40,725 nt of DNA, taken from positions 1-40,725 of the forward strand of contig JBBDIM010000053.1 of the NCBI GenBank assembly GCA_040880405.1. Direction: 5' to 3'. How positions within the stretch are numbered: position 1 is the first letter of the stretch; every line of letters begins with the position of its first letter. The DNA comes from JBBDIM01 sp040880405 (lineage in GTDB: Bacteria > Planctomycetota > Planctomycetia > Pirellulales > Pirellulaceae). The translations under genes were made by a program, and so were the position numbers. Under the pieces are notes generated by a model. It did no database searches and was not told where the DNA came from. It saw only the letters and a list, made by a program, of their open reading frames with translations. Shown here one piece after another: positions 1-8,408 of this stretch.

Positions 1-31
1 TCACTCGCGGATGTTGAGAATGGAGCGATTG

Positions 32-111
32 AACGGGGATAAGGTCAATTACGGGTGCCGCGGATTAGGGTTCTATGCCGCCGACTCCTTGTAATTGAAC
101 TCATCCCCGTT
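32..111. repeat. Imperfect inverted repeat, 21-nt arms
   Basis: Arms at 32-52 and 91-111 are reverse complements with two mismatches in 21, separated by 38 nt. The element lies ten bases beyond the stop of the minus-strand gene at 121, so it could act as a transcript-end structure. It has no T-run and resembles a dispersed palindrome as much as a terminator. Positions 1-31 show nothing recognisable. Confidence 0.6.
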
Positions 112-120
112 TCCCATCAC

Positions 121-1305
121 CTACCGGGTGTCGATTTTCTCAATCTCGCCGGGAAGCTGTGGATCGACCAAACCCTTGGCCCCTCGTCCTTCCAGCATCC
201 GGTCGTTCACATCGAGTTGCAGGTACTCGATCTCCGGCTCGTAGAATCGCTTTGCCTCTTCCATGGGCAATTCCTTGAGCGGACGGATGACGCGGAAGCC
301 GACCATGGTCGATGGATAGCTGGTGAACCACCAAGGGCTGAGCGGGATGTTGGGGTCTTCCGATTTCCACTCGTCGTCGTCGGAACCCATCTTCGCCGCG
401 GCGCGGACCTTCTCGGCCGGGTCGCCCCAGCCTCCGCCCTTAACCATCAGCGGGAACGGTTTGCTCGGCCAGTTGATCGAGTCCAGGGCCTTGTGGGTCT
501 TTCCTTCCAGCCGCTTGTGCCCTTCTTCGGAATAGGCGTCCAAAACCCATTCCCAGACGTTGCCATGCATGTCGTACAGACCCCAGGGATTGGGCTTTTT
601 CTTGGCGACCAGGTGAGGCCCCTCGTCCGAGTTCCCCTCGTACCACGCGTAGTCGTCCAGTTTTTCGGGGGCGTCGCCAAAGTGATAGGCGGTGGTGGCT
701 CCCGCCTTGGCGGCGTATTCCCATTCCGCCTCGCTGGGCAACCGGTACTGCCGGTCGGTGATGCCGCTGAGCCAACGCGTATACTGCTGGGCCGTGTACT
801 GGGTCATGGTGACCGCGGGAAGCTTGGGGTCCTCGCCATGTTCGTAGGTGAAACTCGGTTCGTACAGCGGCGTGGGGGCGGTCACCGCGTCCACCAGGTT
901 GTCATCGGTCACCGCGCGGATGCCGTCGGACGAGAACCGCTTGAAGATGTCGTACAGGGCCATGTACGGCTTGTACTGGGCCCAGGTGGTTTCATGCTCG
1001 GCCATCCAAAACGGCTCGATTTCGATTTCAACCTGCGGACCTTCCGCTGCGTCGCGGCCCACTTCACTCTCGGGGCTCCCCATTTTGAATTTGCCACCGG
1101 GGATCGGCACCATCTTCACCTGGACATCGGTGCCAGGGATGTCGAGCACGTAAGGGACCATGTAGCCCCCCTCGATTTCCACAAACCGACCCTCGGCCGG
1201 TTTGGTCTTCGAGATCCCGAGAACCTCTTCTCCCTGGGTCTCTTGACTCGCGGCCATTCCAGAGACCACGAGCAAGCAAGCAACAACACGTAACAGCGTG
1301 GGCAT
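121..1305 (-). CDS. Exported formylglycine-generating-enzyme (SUMF1/EgtB/PvdO) fold protein
   Basis: A protein of 394 residues with an N-terminal signal peptide (MPTLLRVVACLLVVSGMAAS) and an FGE-sulfatase domain over most of its length. Family signatures seen are PIPGGKFKMGSPESE near the start of the domain, YRLPSEAEWEYAAKAG and WGLYDMHGNVWEWV in the middle, and VGFRVIRPL at the end. I start at the ATG at 1305 because an upstream TTG would add ten residues before the signal peptide; a weak AAGG precedes the ATG. The mature protein has no cysteine, while true formylglycine-generating enzymes use two catalytic cysteines. It is therefore probably a non-oxidase member of the fold, perhaps ligand-binding. 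It lies downstream of a PPC-domain gene on the same strand, with a repeat between, so co-transcription is uncertain. Confidence 0.85.
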   Translation of the reverse strand: MPTLLRVVACLLVVSGMAASQETQGEEVLGISKTKPAEGRFVEIEGGYMVPYVLDIPGTDVQVKMVPIPGGKFKMGSPESEVGRDAAEGPQVEIEIEPFWMAEHETTWAQYKPYMALYDIFKRFSSDGIRAVTDDNLVDAVTAPTPLYEPSFTYEHGEDPKLPAVTMTQYTAQQYTRWLSGITDRQYRLPSEAEWEYAAKAGATTAYHFGDAPEKLDDYAWYEGNSDEGPHLVAKKKPNPWGLYDMHGNVWEWVLDAYSEEGHKRLEGKTHKALDSINWPSKPFPLMVKGGGWGDPAEKVRAAAKMGSDDDEWKSEDPNIPLSPWWFTSYPSTMVGFRVIRPLKELPMEEAKRFYEPEIEYLQLDVNDRMLEGRGAKGLVDPQLPGEIEKIDTR

Positions 1306-1344
1306 GGCAGACCTTTTCGATTCAACTACGATCAATGGGTGGCC

Positions 1345-1429
1345 GTGAAAAAGGGGTCAGGACTCTTTTTAGGTAGACGCTCACCAAGGGATGACGGGCT
1401 GTTAAAAAGAGTCCTGACCCCTTTTTCAC
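1345..1429. repeat. 27-bp perfect inverted repeat
   Basis: Arms at 1345-1371 and 1403-1429 are exact reverse complements with a 31-nt loop. Each arm contains GGGGTCAGGACTC flanked by A- or T-runs. The T-run after the second arm would allow it to end transcription in either direction. It lies just upstream of the FGE-fold gene start and downstream of the PPC gene, filling most of the 235-bp intergenic space. Motifs of this GGGTCAGGACTC kind are known as dispersed palindromes in many genomes. Confidence 0.8.
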
Positions 1430-1540
1430 TCGCGACAGCGGTGGCGCTGTGCAGCTAAGTATACGCGAAAAACCAGTCGGCCCGGGAAAAAGTGGCAATT
1501 CGGGTCGTTTACGACTCGGAATTCTCAGCGGTTTTCCAGA

Positions 1541-3607
1541 TCACCGGGGCGGGCTGCCGATCACATACCGCTGGGCCGCCGTGGTGGTGGAGGCGATCAC
1601 CTTTTTCTCATCCGCCGACAGCAGTTCGGCCACGACCGCGATATCCCAGGGGATATCGGCGATCGACTCAAGCGGCGCTTTGAGGTTGAGTTGGATGGCG
1701 GACTGGTCCGCCTCCAGGACCGGGGACTCCGCCAGATGCAGGGCCTTATCGAGATCATCGACCTGGACCTTCTTGTTCGCGTCTTTGGGATCGGGGGCTT
1801 CTTTGCGGGGCATCGTCTGGCTAGTCAAAAGCGACAGCCGCACCTTGCCGCTGGTCCCTTCCCCTCGGGCAATTTTCACGTTGATGGGCAGGGTTTCGCC
1901 CAAATCAAACCGCGGATTCTCCGGGGCATCCTCCCAGGTGATGGTGAGCGGGGGTGAGTCGACAACCCCGATCGCCAAGTCCGCAAGGCCGGAACCGTGC
2001 GCGAGCGTCCACTTCTCACCGCCGATCGAGACCGCCCGGCGGAAGGTGGTTTTTTCATTGACTTGAGCCGTGGCCAGAATCGGGCCGATGGCGAAGGATT
2101 TACTATCGGCCGCGGCGTGCAATGTTACCAAGGTTTGATTGGCTCCGGCCGGAATTGAGGTGCCGGTCGCTTGAATCTCGGACGGTAGGGCAGGCAAGGC
2201 AAGCTGAATCTCGCCTGGCAAGTTGCGTCGCCCTGCGGTGACCTTGAACGTGACCTGACCACCTGCCGGAATATTGACCAACCCGGCCTCGGTTTCCAGG
2301 CTTGCCTCTGGCATCGATTGCGGCTGGACCACCAAGCGGTACACGTGAAGCGGGCTTCCCTCGTCATGCAAATGACGCACGGTGACCACCACTTGCTCGA
2401 CCTCCGCCGGCACGTCGAACTCCAATCGCGGATCGACCGAACCGGGCGGATCGTCGTTGCTACCAAGGTGTTTCCCTTCTGCCGTATGGACATCGATCAC
2501 CGCGTCGAGCGGCGAGCCGATCGCGTCGGCCACCACCTGGGCGATTACCTTCTGCCCCGCGGGGACCGGAACCAAGTACCGGTCGCGCTGGCCAGGCTCG
2601 GACAAGCGGCCACTAACCGCGACCGGGGCCGGTGGCAGCGTTTCCGGTTCTCCGGAACTGGCATCCGCTTCAATCAATTCGGTCAAATCGCTCACCAGGA
2701 CCGTGGGACGCGGTCCACTGAACGGGCGCTCATCCAGGGTGACGCTGAGCATCTTCGAGACGGAACGGTCCATTCCCTTCCACGGCAAACCCCGGAGCGA
2801 GGCGGTGGACGTCTCGGCTTGCAGGTACTCGATCGCCACTGGCCGAGTCGGCGAAACGGCCGGCGGAAAAGCCAAGTCGGCATAACGGAAGTCACCCACC
2901 TTTAACCGAAAATGGCCAGGGGCTGCTCCCTTGTACAGCCGGTCGTGCAGTTGAATCGTGTACTGGCCATCGGCTGGCAGTAGCGTTTCGAGTCGGGCAT
3001 CTCCGTCGATCGTCGCCCGTTCGGCCGACCAGGCGATTTGAGTTTTTCGCTCATCCAGCAATCGAACCACCGGATTAAGCCGACTACCCAGCCGCTGGGC
3101 CTCGACATCGACCACCACCCGCTGCCCCTTGTTACCGGTAAATTGGGTCTCCAGAAGCTGGTTCCCGGTCAATTGGCCGGTCAGCGCGAGCGGCAGGCTC
3201 TCGATTGAATCGCCGAACGTCGCTTCCGGTAGGAGGTCGACACCCAGCGTGGTGGCGGCCGATAGGCCGGTGCCGTTGACGACGCGAATCGGAACATGCC
3301 CCGCCCTAGCAGAGCTGGGAAGTTGTACGCGAAACGTGGCCTTGTTCGCCAGAGGCTCTCCTTCCAGAGTCGCGGTTGCTCCGGGAACTTGCAGCACCAG
3401 CCGCGGCTTGGGAGTCAACTCGGTCCCTTCGATCGTCAAGAGAGTCTCGCCCCCTATGACCAACCCCCGCGGGGTTACCGCGCGGATGGTCGGCTCCGCC
3501 TGTGCGGCGTGCCATGAGGTGAGGCTGGCCGCCGCGAACAACAGGATAACTGGGAGCCGATAGGGCCAATACGAGCCAGCGGAACCGAGGCGAGGGGGAT
3601 TCGGCAT
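1541..3607 (-). CDS. Exported PPC-domain protein with IPT/TIG-like N-terminus
   Basis: A protein of 688 residues. The chosen ATG at 3607 gives a clear signal peptide ending in AWHAAQA-like sequence (HAAQAEPTIRAV); a TTG eight codons upstream is less likely. After the signal peptide comes a region with the look of an IPT/TIG beta-sandwich (VTPRGLVIGGETLLTIEGTEL, about residues 38-120). Two bacterial pre-peptidase C-terminal (PPC) type domains follow, near 130-240 and 340-425; the second carries RDRYLVPVPAGQKVIAQV and LDAVIDVHTAEG. Proteins of this layout are common in planctomycetes and are thought to act outside the cytoplasm in binding or surface roles. No protease catalytic domain is visible. 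The C-terminal third is beta-rich and was not assigned. Confidence 0.8.
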   Translation of the reverse strand: MPNPPRLGSAGSYWPYRLPVILLFAAASLTSWHAAQAEPTIRAVTPRGLVIGGETLLTIEGTELTPKPRLVLQVPGATATLEGEPLANKATFRVQLPSSARAGHVPIRVVNGTGLSAATTLGVDLLPEATFGDSIESLPLALTGQLTGNQLLETQFTGNKGQRVVVDVEAQRLGSRLNPVVRLLDERKTQIAWSAERATIDGDARLETLLPADGQYTIQLHDRLYKGAAPGHFRLKVGDFRYADLAFPPAVSPTRPVAIEYLQAETSTASLRGLPWKGMDRSVSKMLSVTLDERPFSGPRPTVLVSDLTELIEADASSGEPETLPPAPVAVSGRLSEPGQRDRYLVPVPAGQKVIAQVVADAIGSPLDAVIDVHTAEGKHLGSNDDPPGSVDPRLEFDVPAEVEQVVVTVRHLHDEGSPLHVYRLVVQPQSMPEASLETEAGLVNIPAGGQVTFKVTAGRRNLPGEIQLALPALPSEIQATGTSIPAGANQTLVTLHAAADSKSFAIGPILATAQVNEKTTFRRAVSIGGEKWTLAHGSGLADLAIGVVDSPPLTITWEDAPENPRFDLGETLPINVKIARGEGTSGKVRLSLLTSQTMPRKEAPDPKDANKKVQVDDLDKALHLAESPVLEADQSAIQLNLKAPLESIADIPWDIAVVAELLSADEKKVIASTTTAAQRYVIGSPPR

Positions 3608-3700
3608 GAGGAGAGATCCTTGAGCGGACAACGAGGGGGGGAGGCGGCCCGAGAGTACCTCGAGCGGCGAGTCTTACGTCGGGGCCAGTGGTGCCCCATT

Positions 3701-3733
3701 GAAAAATCGGGCCGCATGCAAATGCGGCCCGAT
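3701..3733 (-). terminator. Rho-independent terminator of the TPR/DPF-repeat gene
   Basis: A 12-bp perfect stem (ATCGGGCCGCAT at 3706-3717 with its complement at 3722-3733) and a 4-nt loop. On the minus strand it is followed directly by a TTTTTC run. It lies 36 bases past the stop codon of the repeat protein and upstream of the PPC gene, so the two genes are probably separate transcripts. Confidence 0.85.
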
Positions 3734-3768
3734 CTCGATTGATTTTCAATTGCGAAAGAGGCCCACGA

Positions 3769-6149
3769 TTAATCCTCTTCGGCACCAAACAGGTCAGCGA
3801 AAGGATCGTCCGCAGGCTCCGAATCGGATTCGAAATCCTCCTCGTCCATGGCGGGCTCCGTCTCCGGCAAATCACCAAACGGATCCTCGTCCGCTGCGGG
3901 AGCGGGAGACTCGCCGAACGGGTCATCGCCCGCCGGGGCGGGTGCCGGGGACTCGCCGAACGGATCGTCGTCAGCAGGGGCCGGGGCATCCTCCTCTTCC
4001 ATCGCGGGCGACGTCGGCGGGAGCTCCCCAAACGGATCGTCATCTGCGGGAGCAGGCGTTTCTCCGAATGGGTCATCGCCCGCCGGGGCGGGTGCCGGGG
4101 TTTCGCCGAACGGATCGTCGTCGGCCGGTGCCGGGGCATCCTCGTCTTCCATTGCGGGCGAGGTTGGAGGAAGATCGCCGAAGGGATCGTCTGCCGGGGC
4201 GGGGGTCTCACCAAACGGGTCATCGTCGGCCGGGGCCGGAGCGGGTGACTCACCAAATGGATCGTCATCAGCAGGTGCCGGGGCGTCCTCGTCTTCCATC
4301 GCGGGCGAGGTCGGCGGGAGTTCACCGAACGGATCGTCATCTGCCGGAGCAGGCGTTTCACCAAACGGGTCGTCGTCCGCCGGGGCGGGTGCCGGGGTTT
4401 CGCCGAACGGATCGTCGTCAGCAGGGGCCGGGGTGTCCTCCTCTTCCATCGCGGGCGACGTCGGCGGGAGATCGCCGAAGGGNNNNNNNNNNNNNNNNNN
4501 NNNNNNNNNNNNNNNNNNNNNNNNNNNNNNNNNNNNNNNNNNNNNNNNNNNNNNNNNNNNNNNNNNNNNNNNNNNNNNNNNNCCGGGGTGTCCTCCTCTT
4601 CCATCGCGGGCGACGTCGGCGGGAGATCGCCGAAGGGATCGTCATCCGCCGGAGCAGGCGTTTCACCAAACGGGTCGTCGTCCGCCGGGGCGGGTGCAGG
4701 CGTTTCACCAAACGGATCGTCGTCAGCAGGGGCCGGGGTGTCCTCCTCTTCCATCGCGGGCGACGTCGGCGGGAGATCGCCGAAGGGGGCATCCGCCGGG
4801 GCTGGTTGGTCATCGGCCGGTGCCGGAGCGTCACCGAATGGATCGTCCGCCGCGGGAGCAGGCGAGTCCTCTTCCATCATCGGCTCTGGGGCCGGGACAT
4901 CACCAAACGGGTCATCGCTGGCTGGTGCCGGAGCGGGAGCCTCACCGAACGGATCGTCCGCTGCGGGTGCCGGTGTGTCCTCTTCCATCATCGGTTCAGC
5001 GGCCGGAGCGTCGCCAAACGGGTCATCGCTGGCTGGTGCTGGAGCGGGAGCGTCGCCGAACGGATCGTCCGCCGCGGGCGGGGGTGTGTCCTCTTCCATC
5101 ATCGGTTCGGTGGCCGGAGCGTCACCAAACGGGTCATCGCTGGCTGGTGCCGGAGCGGGAGTGTCACCGAATGGATCATCCGCAGCGGGTGCCGGGGCGT
5201 CCTCTTCCATCATTGGCTCTGGGGCCGGGATGTCACCGAATGGATCGTCGCTTGGAGCGGGATCGTCACTCGGAGGTTCCGGCATCGGGGCATCGCCGAA
5301 CGGATCATCGTCCGCTGCGGGAGCGGGTGCGTCCTCTTCCATCATCGGCTCTGGGGCCGGGGCAGGCGCGTCACCAAATGGGTCATCAGCGGCGGGAGGG
5401 GTCGCCGGAGCCGGGTCGTCCGCGAAGGGGTCGTCCATCGCCGGAGCGGCTGGATCGTCAGCGAACGGATCATCACTCGGTGCGGGGGTCGCAGGCGGGG
5501 CTTCCGGCATCGGTGCGCCACCGAAAGGATCATCCTCTTCAGCATCGGCAGGGGCCGTGGGAGGTAGCGGGGCGGGATCGGCCGGAGCCTGGCCCGGGGT
5601 GGCGTCACCAAAGGGATCGCTCTCATCGGTGTCGGGAACCGGAACCGAGCGAGGGGCGGAAGGTGCGGTTCTCGGTTGGCGGATCACATCCTCTTCCGCG
5701 CGGCGCAGTTGTTCATACCGCTGACGCTCGATCGCTTTTCGCTGAACGTAATGCTCCAGGCGGACCTGTTCGCGGAAGACCTCTAATTTCAACCGAGCGG
5801 GACCTTGCACTCGTTCCAAGGCCTGGCCAATGGAATAGGTTTGGACCGATTCGGTTTCAAGCTGGGCACCGGCTTGGAAATCAGCCTCGGCCTGTTCCGG
5901 GCGGCCCATTTCCATGAGCGCTAAGCCGCGGAAGTAGTAGGCGCGGGGATCGCGCGATCCGAGGTCAATGGCGTCGGACAGCAGCTTGTGCGCCCCTTGG
6001 AAGTCGTGGCGATGGAACGTGTGAACGCCCCGGCCATACAGCTCCAACAGTACCGCGTCATCCGACTGGGCCTGAGCGCCGCCGGACCAACCGGCTAGAA
6101 GCAAACCGACCAACAACATCAAATGACGGCCAAAAACATTCCTCGACAT
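3769..6149 (-). CDS. Exported TPR protein with a long DPFG-repeat acidic tail, interrupted by an assembly gap
   Basis: The ATG at 6149 has a good GGGAG ribosome site about eight bases upstream and encodes a signal peptide (MSRNVFGRHLMLLVGLLLAG). Residues about 35-100 look like tetratricopeptide helices (AYYFRGLALMEMGRPEQAEADF). A charged helical stretch follows (about 120-160), and then a very long low-complexity tail made of repeats of the form ADDPFGDAPAPAP, broken at intervals by MEEEDTPAPA or PEPMMEED. About thirty DPFG or DPFA units can be read. The N gap at 4483-4582 sits inside the repeats; the frame before and after differs, so the gap length is only nominal and the true number of repeats is unknown. 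The end is at 3769 (last residues LFGAEED). The tail is acidic and probably disordered. The product is likely periplasmic or surface-exposed; its function is unknown. Confidence 0.8.
4483..4582. other. 100-base assembly gap (N) within tandem repeats
   Basis: Exactly 100 N, a conventional scaffold-gap size. The 50 or so bases left of the gap recur immediately right of it and again near 4735-4789, so the assembly broke in near-identical tandem repeat units. The reading frame of the repeat protein is not kept across the nominal gap. Confidence 0.97.
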
Positions 6150-6344
6150 CAAGGTAGCTCCCAGGATTCTCTTTTATGCCTGACATTACGACTCTCGTGT
6201 ATCGTAGTTGCCTCCACCCCGATATGCAAGTAAAAGCGAGCGAGCCAGTCACCCCATGATGAATCCACGGATTCACATGTCCCGTCCGCTCTCGGGGTCC
6301 GGGGGCCGATTCGGGCCCCGGAGTGCCTCTGGCCGGGGGGAGGC

Positions 6345-6353
6345 TGCTACAAT
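6345..6353 (+). promoter_or_regulatory. Extended -10 promoter for the DUF2237-GNAT unit
   Basis: TGCTACAAT: an extended TGN followed by a TACAAT -10 hexamer, about 60 bases before the ATG at 6414. No clear -35 was seen. The same nine-base motif precedes the di-heme cytochrome gene at 21965, which supports it as a real promoter form in this genome. Confidence 0.5.
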
Positions 6354-6413
6354 GTTGATAGAATCGGTATTTTTAACTCGCCGCATAGCACTCCCCAAAT
6401 TGACGATATTGCC

Positions 6414-6776
6414 ATGGCCAAAAATGTTTTAGGGACCTCACTGGAAACTTGTAGCAACGACCCGCTCACCGGTTTCTACCGAGACGGTTGTTGCCATACC
6501 GGGGCCGATGACCACGGCCTGCACTTGGTTTGTGCGGAGATGACCGATGAATTCCTGGAGTTCTCCGCTGAGCGAGGAAACGATCTCTCCACGCCGATCC
6601 CCGCCTATGGATTCCCTGGCCTCAAGCCGGGAGATCGCTGGTGTTTGTGCGCCCTGCGTTGGAAAGAGGCCCTGCAAGCGGGACATGCCCCCAAGGTTCA
6701 CCTGGAGGCGACCCACATTTCCACGCTGGAATTTGTCGACTTGGAAGATCTCCAGCAACACGCCGTGGAGGCGTAA
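6414..6776 (+). CDS. DUF2237 family protein
   Basis: A protein of 120 residues matching the DUF2237 family over its full length. Family-typical stretches are NVLGTSLETCSNDPLTGFYR at the start, DGCCHTGADDHGLHLVCAEM in the first half and GFPGLKPGDRWCLCALRW in the centre. Several cysteines are conserved (CSND, GCC, LVCAEM, WCLCA). It is a small soluble protein with no signal peptide, so it is expected in the cytoplasm. The biochemical role of the family is not established. It ends three bases before the GTG start of a GNAT acetyltransferase, so the two are almost certainly co-transcribed and perhaps translationally coupled. Confidence 0.9.
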   Translation: MAKNVLGTSLETCSNDPLTGFYRDGCCHTGADDHGLHLVCAEMTDEFLEFSAERGNDLSTPIPAYGFPGLKPGDRWCLCALRWKEALQAGHAPKVHLEATHISTLEFVDLEDLQQHAVEA

Positions 6777-6779
6777 GCG

Positions 6780-7313
6780 GTGACAGACCCGATTCCCATC
6801 GAGATCCGTGAAGAAACCCCAGCGGATTTAGGTGCCATCCGCCACGTCAACCTCCACGCCTTCGAATTGCCGGGCGAAGCGGACTTGGTGGATGCGCTGC
6901 GTAGCGGCGGCTACGTCCGCTTGTCGTTGGTCGCCCAGTTGGCCTCGGCGAAGCCGAGCGAAGCACGCATTGTCGGGCACATCTTGCTGAGCGATCTTGC
7001 CATCGAAACGGAAACCGGAGACCTCCCGGCCCTCGCGCTGGCCCCGGTCGCGGTCCTGCCGGAGTATCAAAGAAAAGGGATCGGTCACCGCTTGGTGGAA
7101 GAGGCCCTAAGTCTCGCTCGAGAACAAGGACATCACATCGTGATCGTCCTGGGCCACCCGGAATACTACCCCCGCTTCGGCTTCTCAGCGGAGCTGGCCA
7201 AGCCCCTGAAAAGTCCCTTCAGCGGCCCACCCTGGATGACGCTCGAACTAACACCCGGTGCCCTGGAAGGCGTGCAAGGAGAAGTGAAGTACCCGGCACC
7301 GTTTGGGGTTTAG
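6780..7313 (+). CDS. GNAT-family N-acetyltransferase (YhbS-like)
   Basis: A protein of 177 residues starting at a GTG three bases after the stop of the DUF2237 gene. It carries the GNAT fold: an N-terminal IREETPADLGAIRHV strand-helix, then the acetyl-CoA binding motif A in LAPVAVLPEYQRKGIGHRLV (about residues 80-105, with the Q-R-K-G-I-G pyrophosphate loop). HPEYYPRFGFSAEL follows, which is typical of the YhbS-like branch. It should transfer an acetyl group from acetyl-CoA to an amine; the substrate cannot be told from sequence. It is convergent with the antitoxin gene on the other strand. Confidence 0.9.
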   Translation: MTDPIPIEIREETPADLGAIRHVNLHAFELPGEADLVDALRSGGYVRLSLVAQLASAKPSEARIVGHILLSDLAIETETGDLPALALAPVAVLPEYQRKGIGHRLVEEALSLAREQGHHIVIVLGHPEYYPRFGFSAELAKPLKSPFSGPPWMTLELTPGALEGVQGEVKYPAPFGV

Positions 7314-7333
7314 CGGCGACAGCGGAAAAGCCT

Positions 7334-7361
7334 TTGACAGTCACGACCATGGGGGTACGAT
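7334..7361 (+). promoter_or_regulatory. Sigma-70-like promoter TTGACA-16-TACGAT
   Basis: A perfect TTGACA at 7334-7339, a 16-base spacer and TACGAT at 7356-7361. It points to the short VapB-like reading frame starting at 7368 and appears to be the surviving promoter of that broken gene. If active it would make transcript antisense to the end of the XRE antitoxin gene. Confidence 0.45.
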
Positions 7362-7367
7362 TGGGGT

Positions 7368-7469
7368 ATGCGAGTCGCCCTTCAAATCGACGACGACCTG
7401 CTAGACGCCCACAACCGTTCGGGTGCAACGCTCAATGCCTCCGCCAGACGCAAGATTGTTCGTCTTTGA
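7368..7469 (+). pseudogene. Fossil start of a VapB-like antitoxin gene
   Basis: The frame begins MRVALQIDDDLLDA, which resembles the ribbon-helix-helix N-terminus of VapB antitoxins (MRTTIDIDDDLL type). After about 13 codons the similarity ends, and the frame runs antisense through the 3' end of the XRE gene to a TGA at 7467. The XRE protein's own C-terminus gains an odd tail (SSRSSSI) exactly where the two sequences meet, at about 7400-7407. I infer that a vapB gene was cut when the HigBA-like unit, or a deletion, joined here. The match is short, so the identification is tentative. Confidence 0.4.
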
Positions 7470-7924
7470 GGGCGGCACTCGCGGGAAAGCATATTGGAAA
7501 TCGCCGACTGGCCCACGCCGATACGCTGAGCAAGTTCTTTTTGCGTGAGTCCACGCTGATTCATGAGGGAGGCCAGGTTCGTCGCGAATGAGGCTTCTTC
7601 GGTATCCATCTCCTGAATGATTCGCTTCACTTCAGGGTCGTGCTCGGCCTCCTCTCGCTCCGCTTCAGCCAGATCGAATCCGAGGTTTCCATGGCCACGC
7701 GCGGGAAACAACGCCTCTCCTAAAGTAGTCAGCGCCATCCGCCGATCATCCGCGTCCGCCTCATCGTCGGCGAGGATCTCCAACATGTCCCGAACCACGC
7801 TACGGATCGGCTCGTCACACGCGAGATAGGCACGGAGAAAATCGACACCGATCTCCAGGGAAAGCGCGGTGCCCTTGCTGCTAATACTTTCGAAATCGGT
7901 GAGATTCACTGCTAAGTCCTCCAT
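7382..7924 (-). CDS. XRE-family antitoxin (HigA-like)
   Basis: A protein of 180 residues from the ATG at 7924 (a GTG one codon upstream is an alternative). Residues about 114-170 form a Cro/C1 helix-turn-helix: ASLMNQRGLTQKELAQRIGV, then GQSAISNMLSRE and RLAEALSV. The 110-residue N-terminal part is acidic and not assigned, which is longer than a minimal HigA. It is the second gene of a toxin-first operon, 18 bases after the toxin stop, the order typical of higBA. It should neutralise the toxin and repress the operon through the repeats at 8409-8475. The last seven residues (SSRSSSI) probably come from read-through into a vapB remnant. Confidence 0.75.
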   Translation of the reverse strand: MEDLAVNLTDFESISSKGTALSLEIGVDFLRAYLACDEPIRSVVRDMLEILADDEADADDRRMALTTLGEALFPARGHGNLGFDLAEAEREEAEHDPEVKRIIQEMDTEEASFATNLASLMNQRGLTQKELAQRIGVGQSAISNMLSRECRPQRRTILRLAEALSVAPERLWASSRSSSI

Positions 7925-7942
7925 CACGCGGGCTAGTTCGCG

Positions 7943-8380
7943 TCAAATTGTATCCGCTCGCTCATCAACCAACGCCTTTCGACCCTTGAAAATCTTGAAT
8001 TGATGGCTGGTAAAGTCATCTCGTTTTTTCTGAAATACCGCGATGATCCAGATCGTGGGCAATTCTCCCTCGCGGGTTGAACGACGGTAGAAAATGACTC
8101 TCAAATTATCACAACCACCAATTGTCTCGTGAATCCTTAGCTCGCCAATCTCATGCCCTTGCCCCTTCAGCGCGCGAATCCAGGACCAATCCAAGTCGGC
8201 GGTTAGACCGGTGGTATCATCCGGCAAATTTCCAGGCCAAAACCGCAGTTTTAGTGAATGCCGCCGAAGTACCGCCAAGTCTCCCGTTCTGGGAATCCAG
8301 TGCTGGGCGTCCCGCAAGGCATCACGGAGCATGCGGACATGGAATCGCCCCGATAAATTGCCTGGCAATTCGTCTGGCAT
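7943..8380 (-). CDS. RelE/HigB-type toxin (Gp49-like)
   Basis: A protein of 145 residues with ATG at 8380 and a GGAG ribosome site six bases upstream. The C-terminal half has the HigB/Gp49-like pattern: ELRIHETIGG, NLRVIFYRR, IWIIAVFQKKRDDF, then a basic helix. This matches mRNA-interferase toxins of the RelE superfamily. The N-terminal 60 residues (HVRMLRDALRDAQHWIPRTG) are an extension not assigned. It is the first gene of the operon and is followed closely by an XRE antitoxin. The role in mRNA cleavage is inferred from family and gene order; catalytic residues were not pinpointed. Confidence 0.7.
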   Translation of the reverse strand: MPDELPGNLSGRFHVRMLRDALRDAQHWIPRTGDLAVLRRHSLKLRFWPGNLPDDTTGLTADLDWSWIRALKGQGHEIGELRIHETIGGCDNLRVIFYRRSTREGELPTIWIIAVFQKKRDDFTSHQFKIFKGRKALVDERADTI

Positions 8381-8408
8381 ATCGCTCCAACCTTTAATGC
8401 GTACTAAT

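Noticed and set aside
55..1293. 412-codon plus-strand open frame opposite the FGE-fold gene
   Set aside because: It is antisense to a protein with clear family motifs and has no recognisable domain; long shadow frames are common at this GC content.
3306..4482. Continuation of the DPF protein in the frame running from upstream of the gap to 3306
   Set aside because: After the gap this frame is Arg/Pro-rich and overlaps the PPC gene; the DPFG repeats resume in another frame ending at 3769, so the shift comes from the nominal gap length.
3699..5917. Very long plus-strand open frames (over 600 codons) across the DPF repeats
   Set aside because: They arise because the GC-rich tandem repeats are open in several frames and span the N gap; composition is Ser/Gly- or Arg/Pro-rich with no domain. 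The minus-strand frame has a signal peptide and TPR region.
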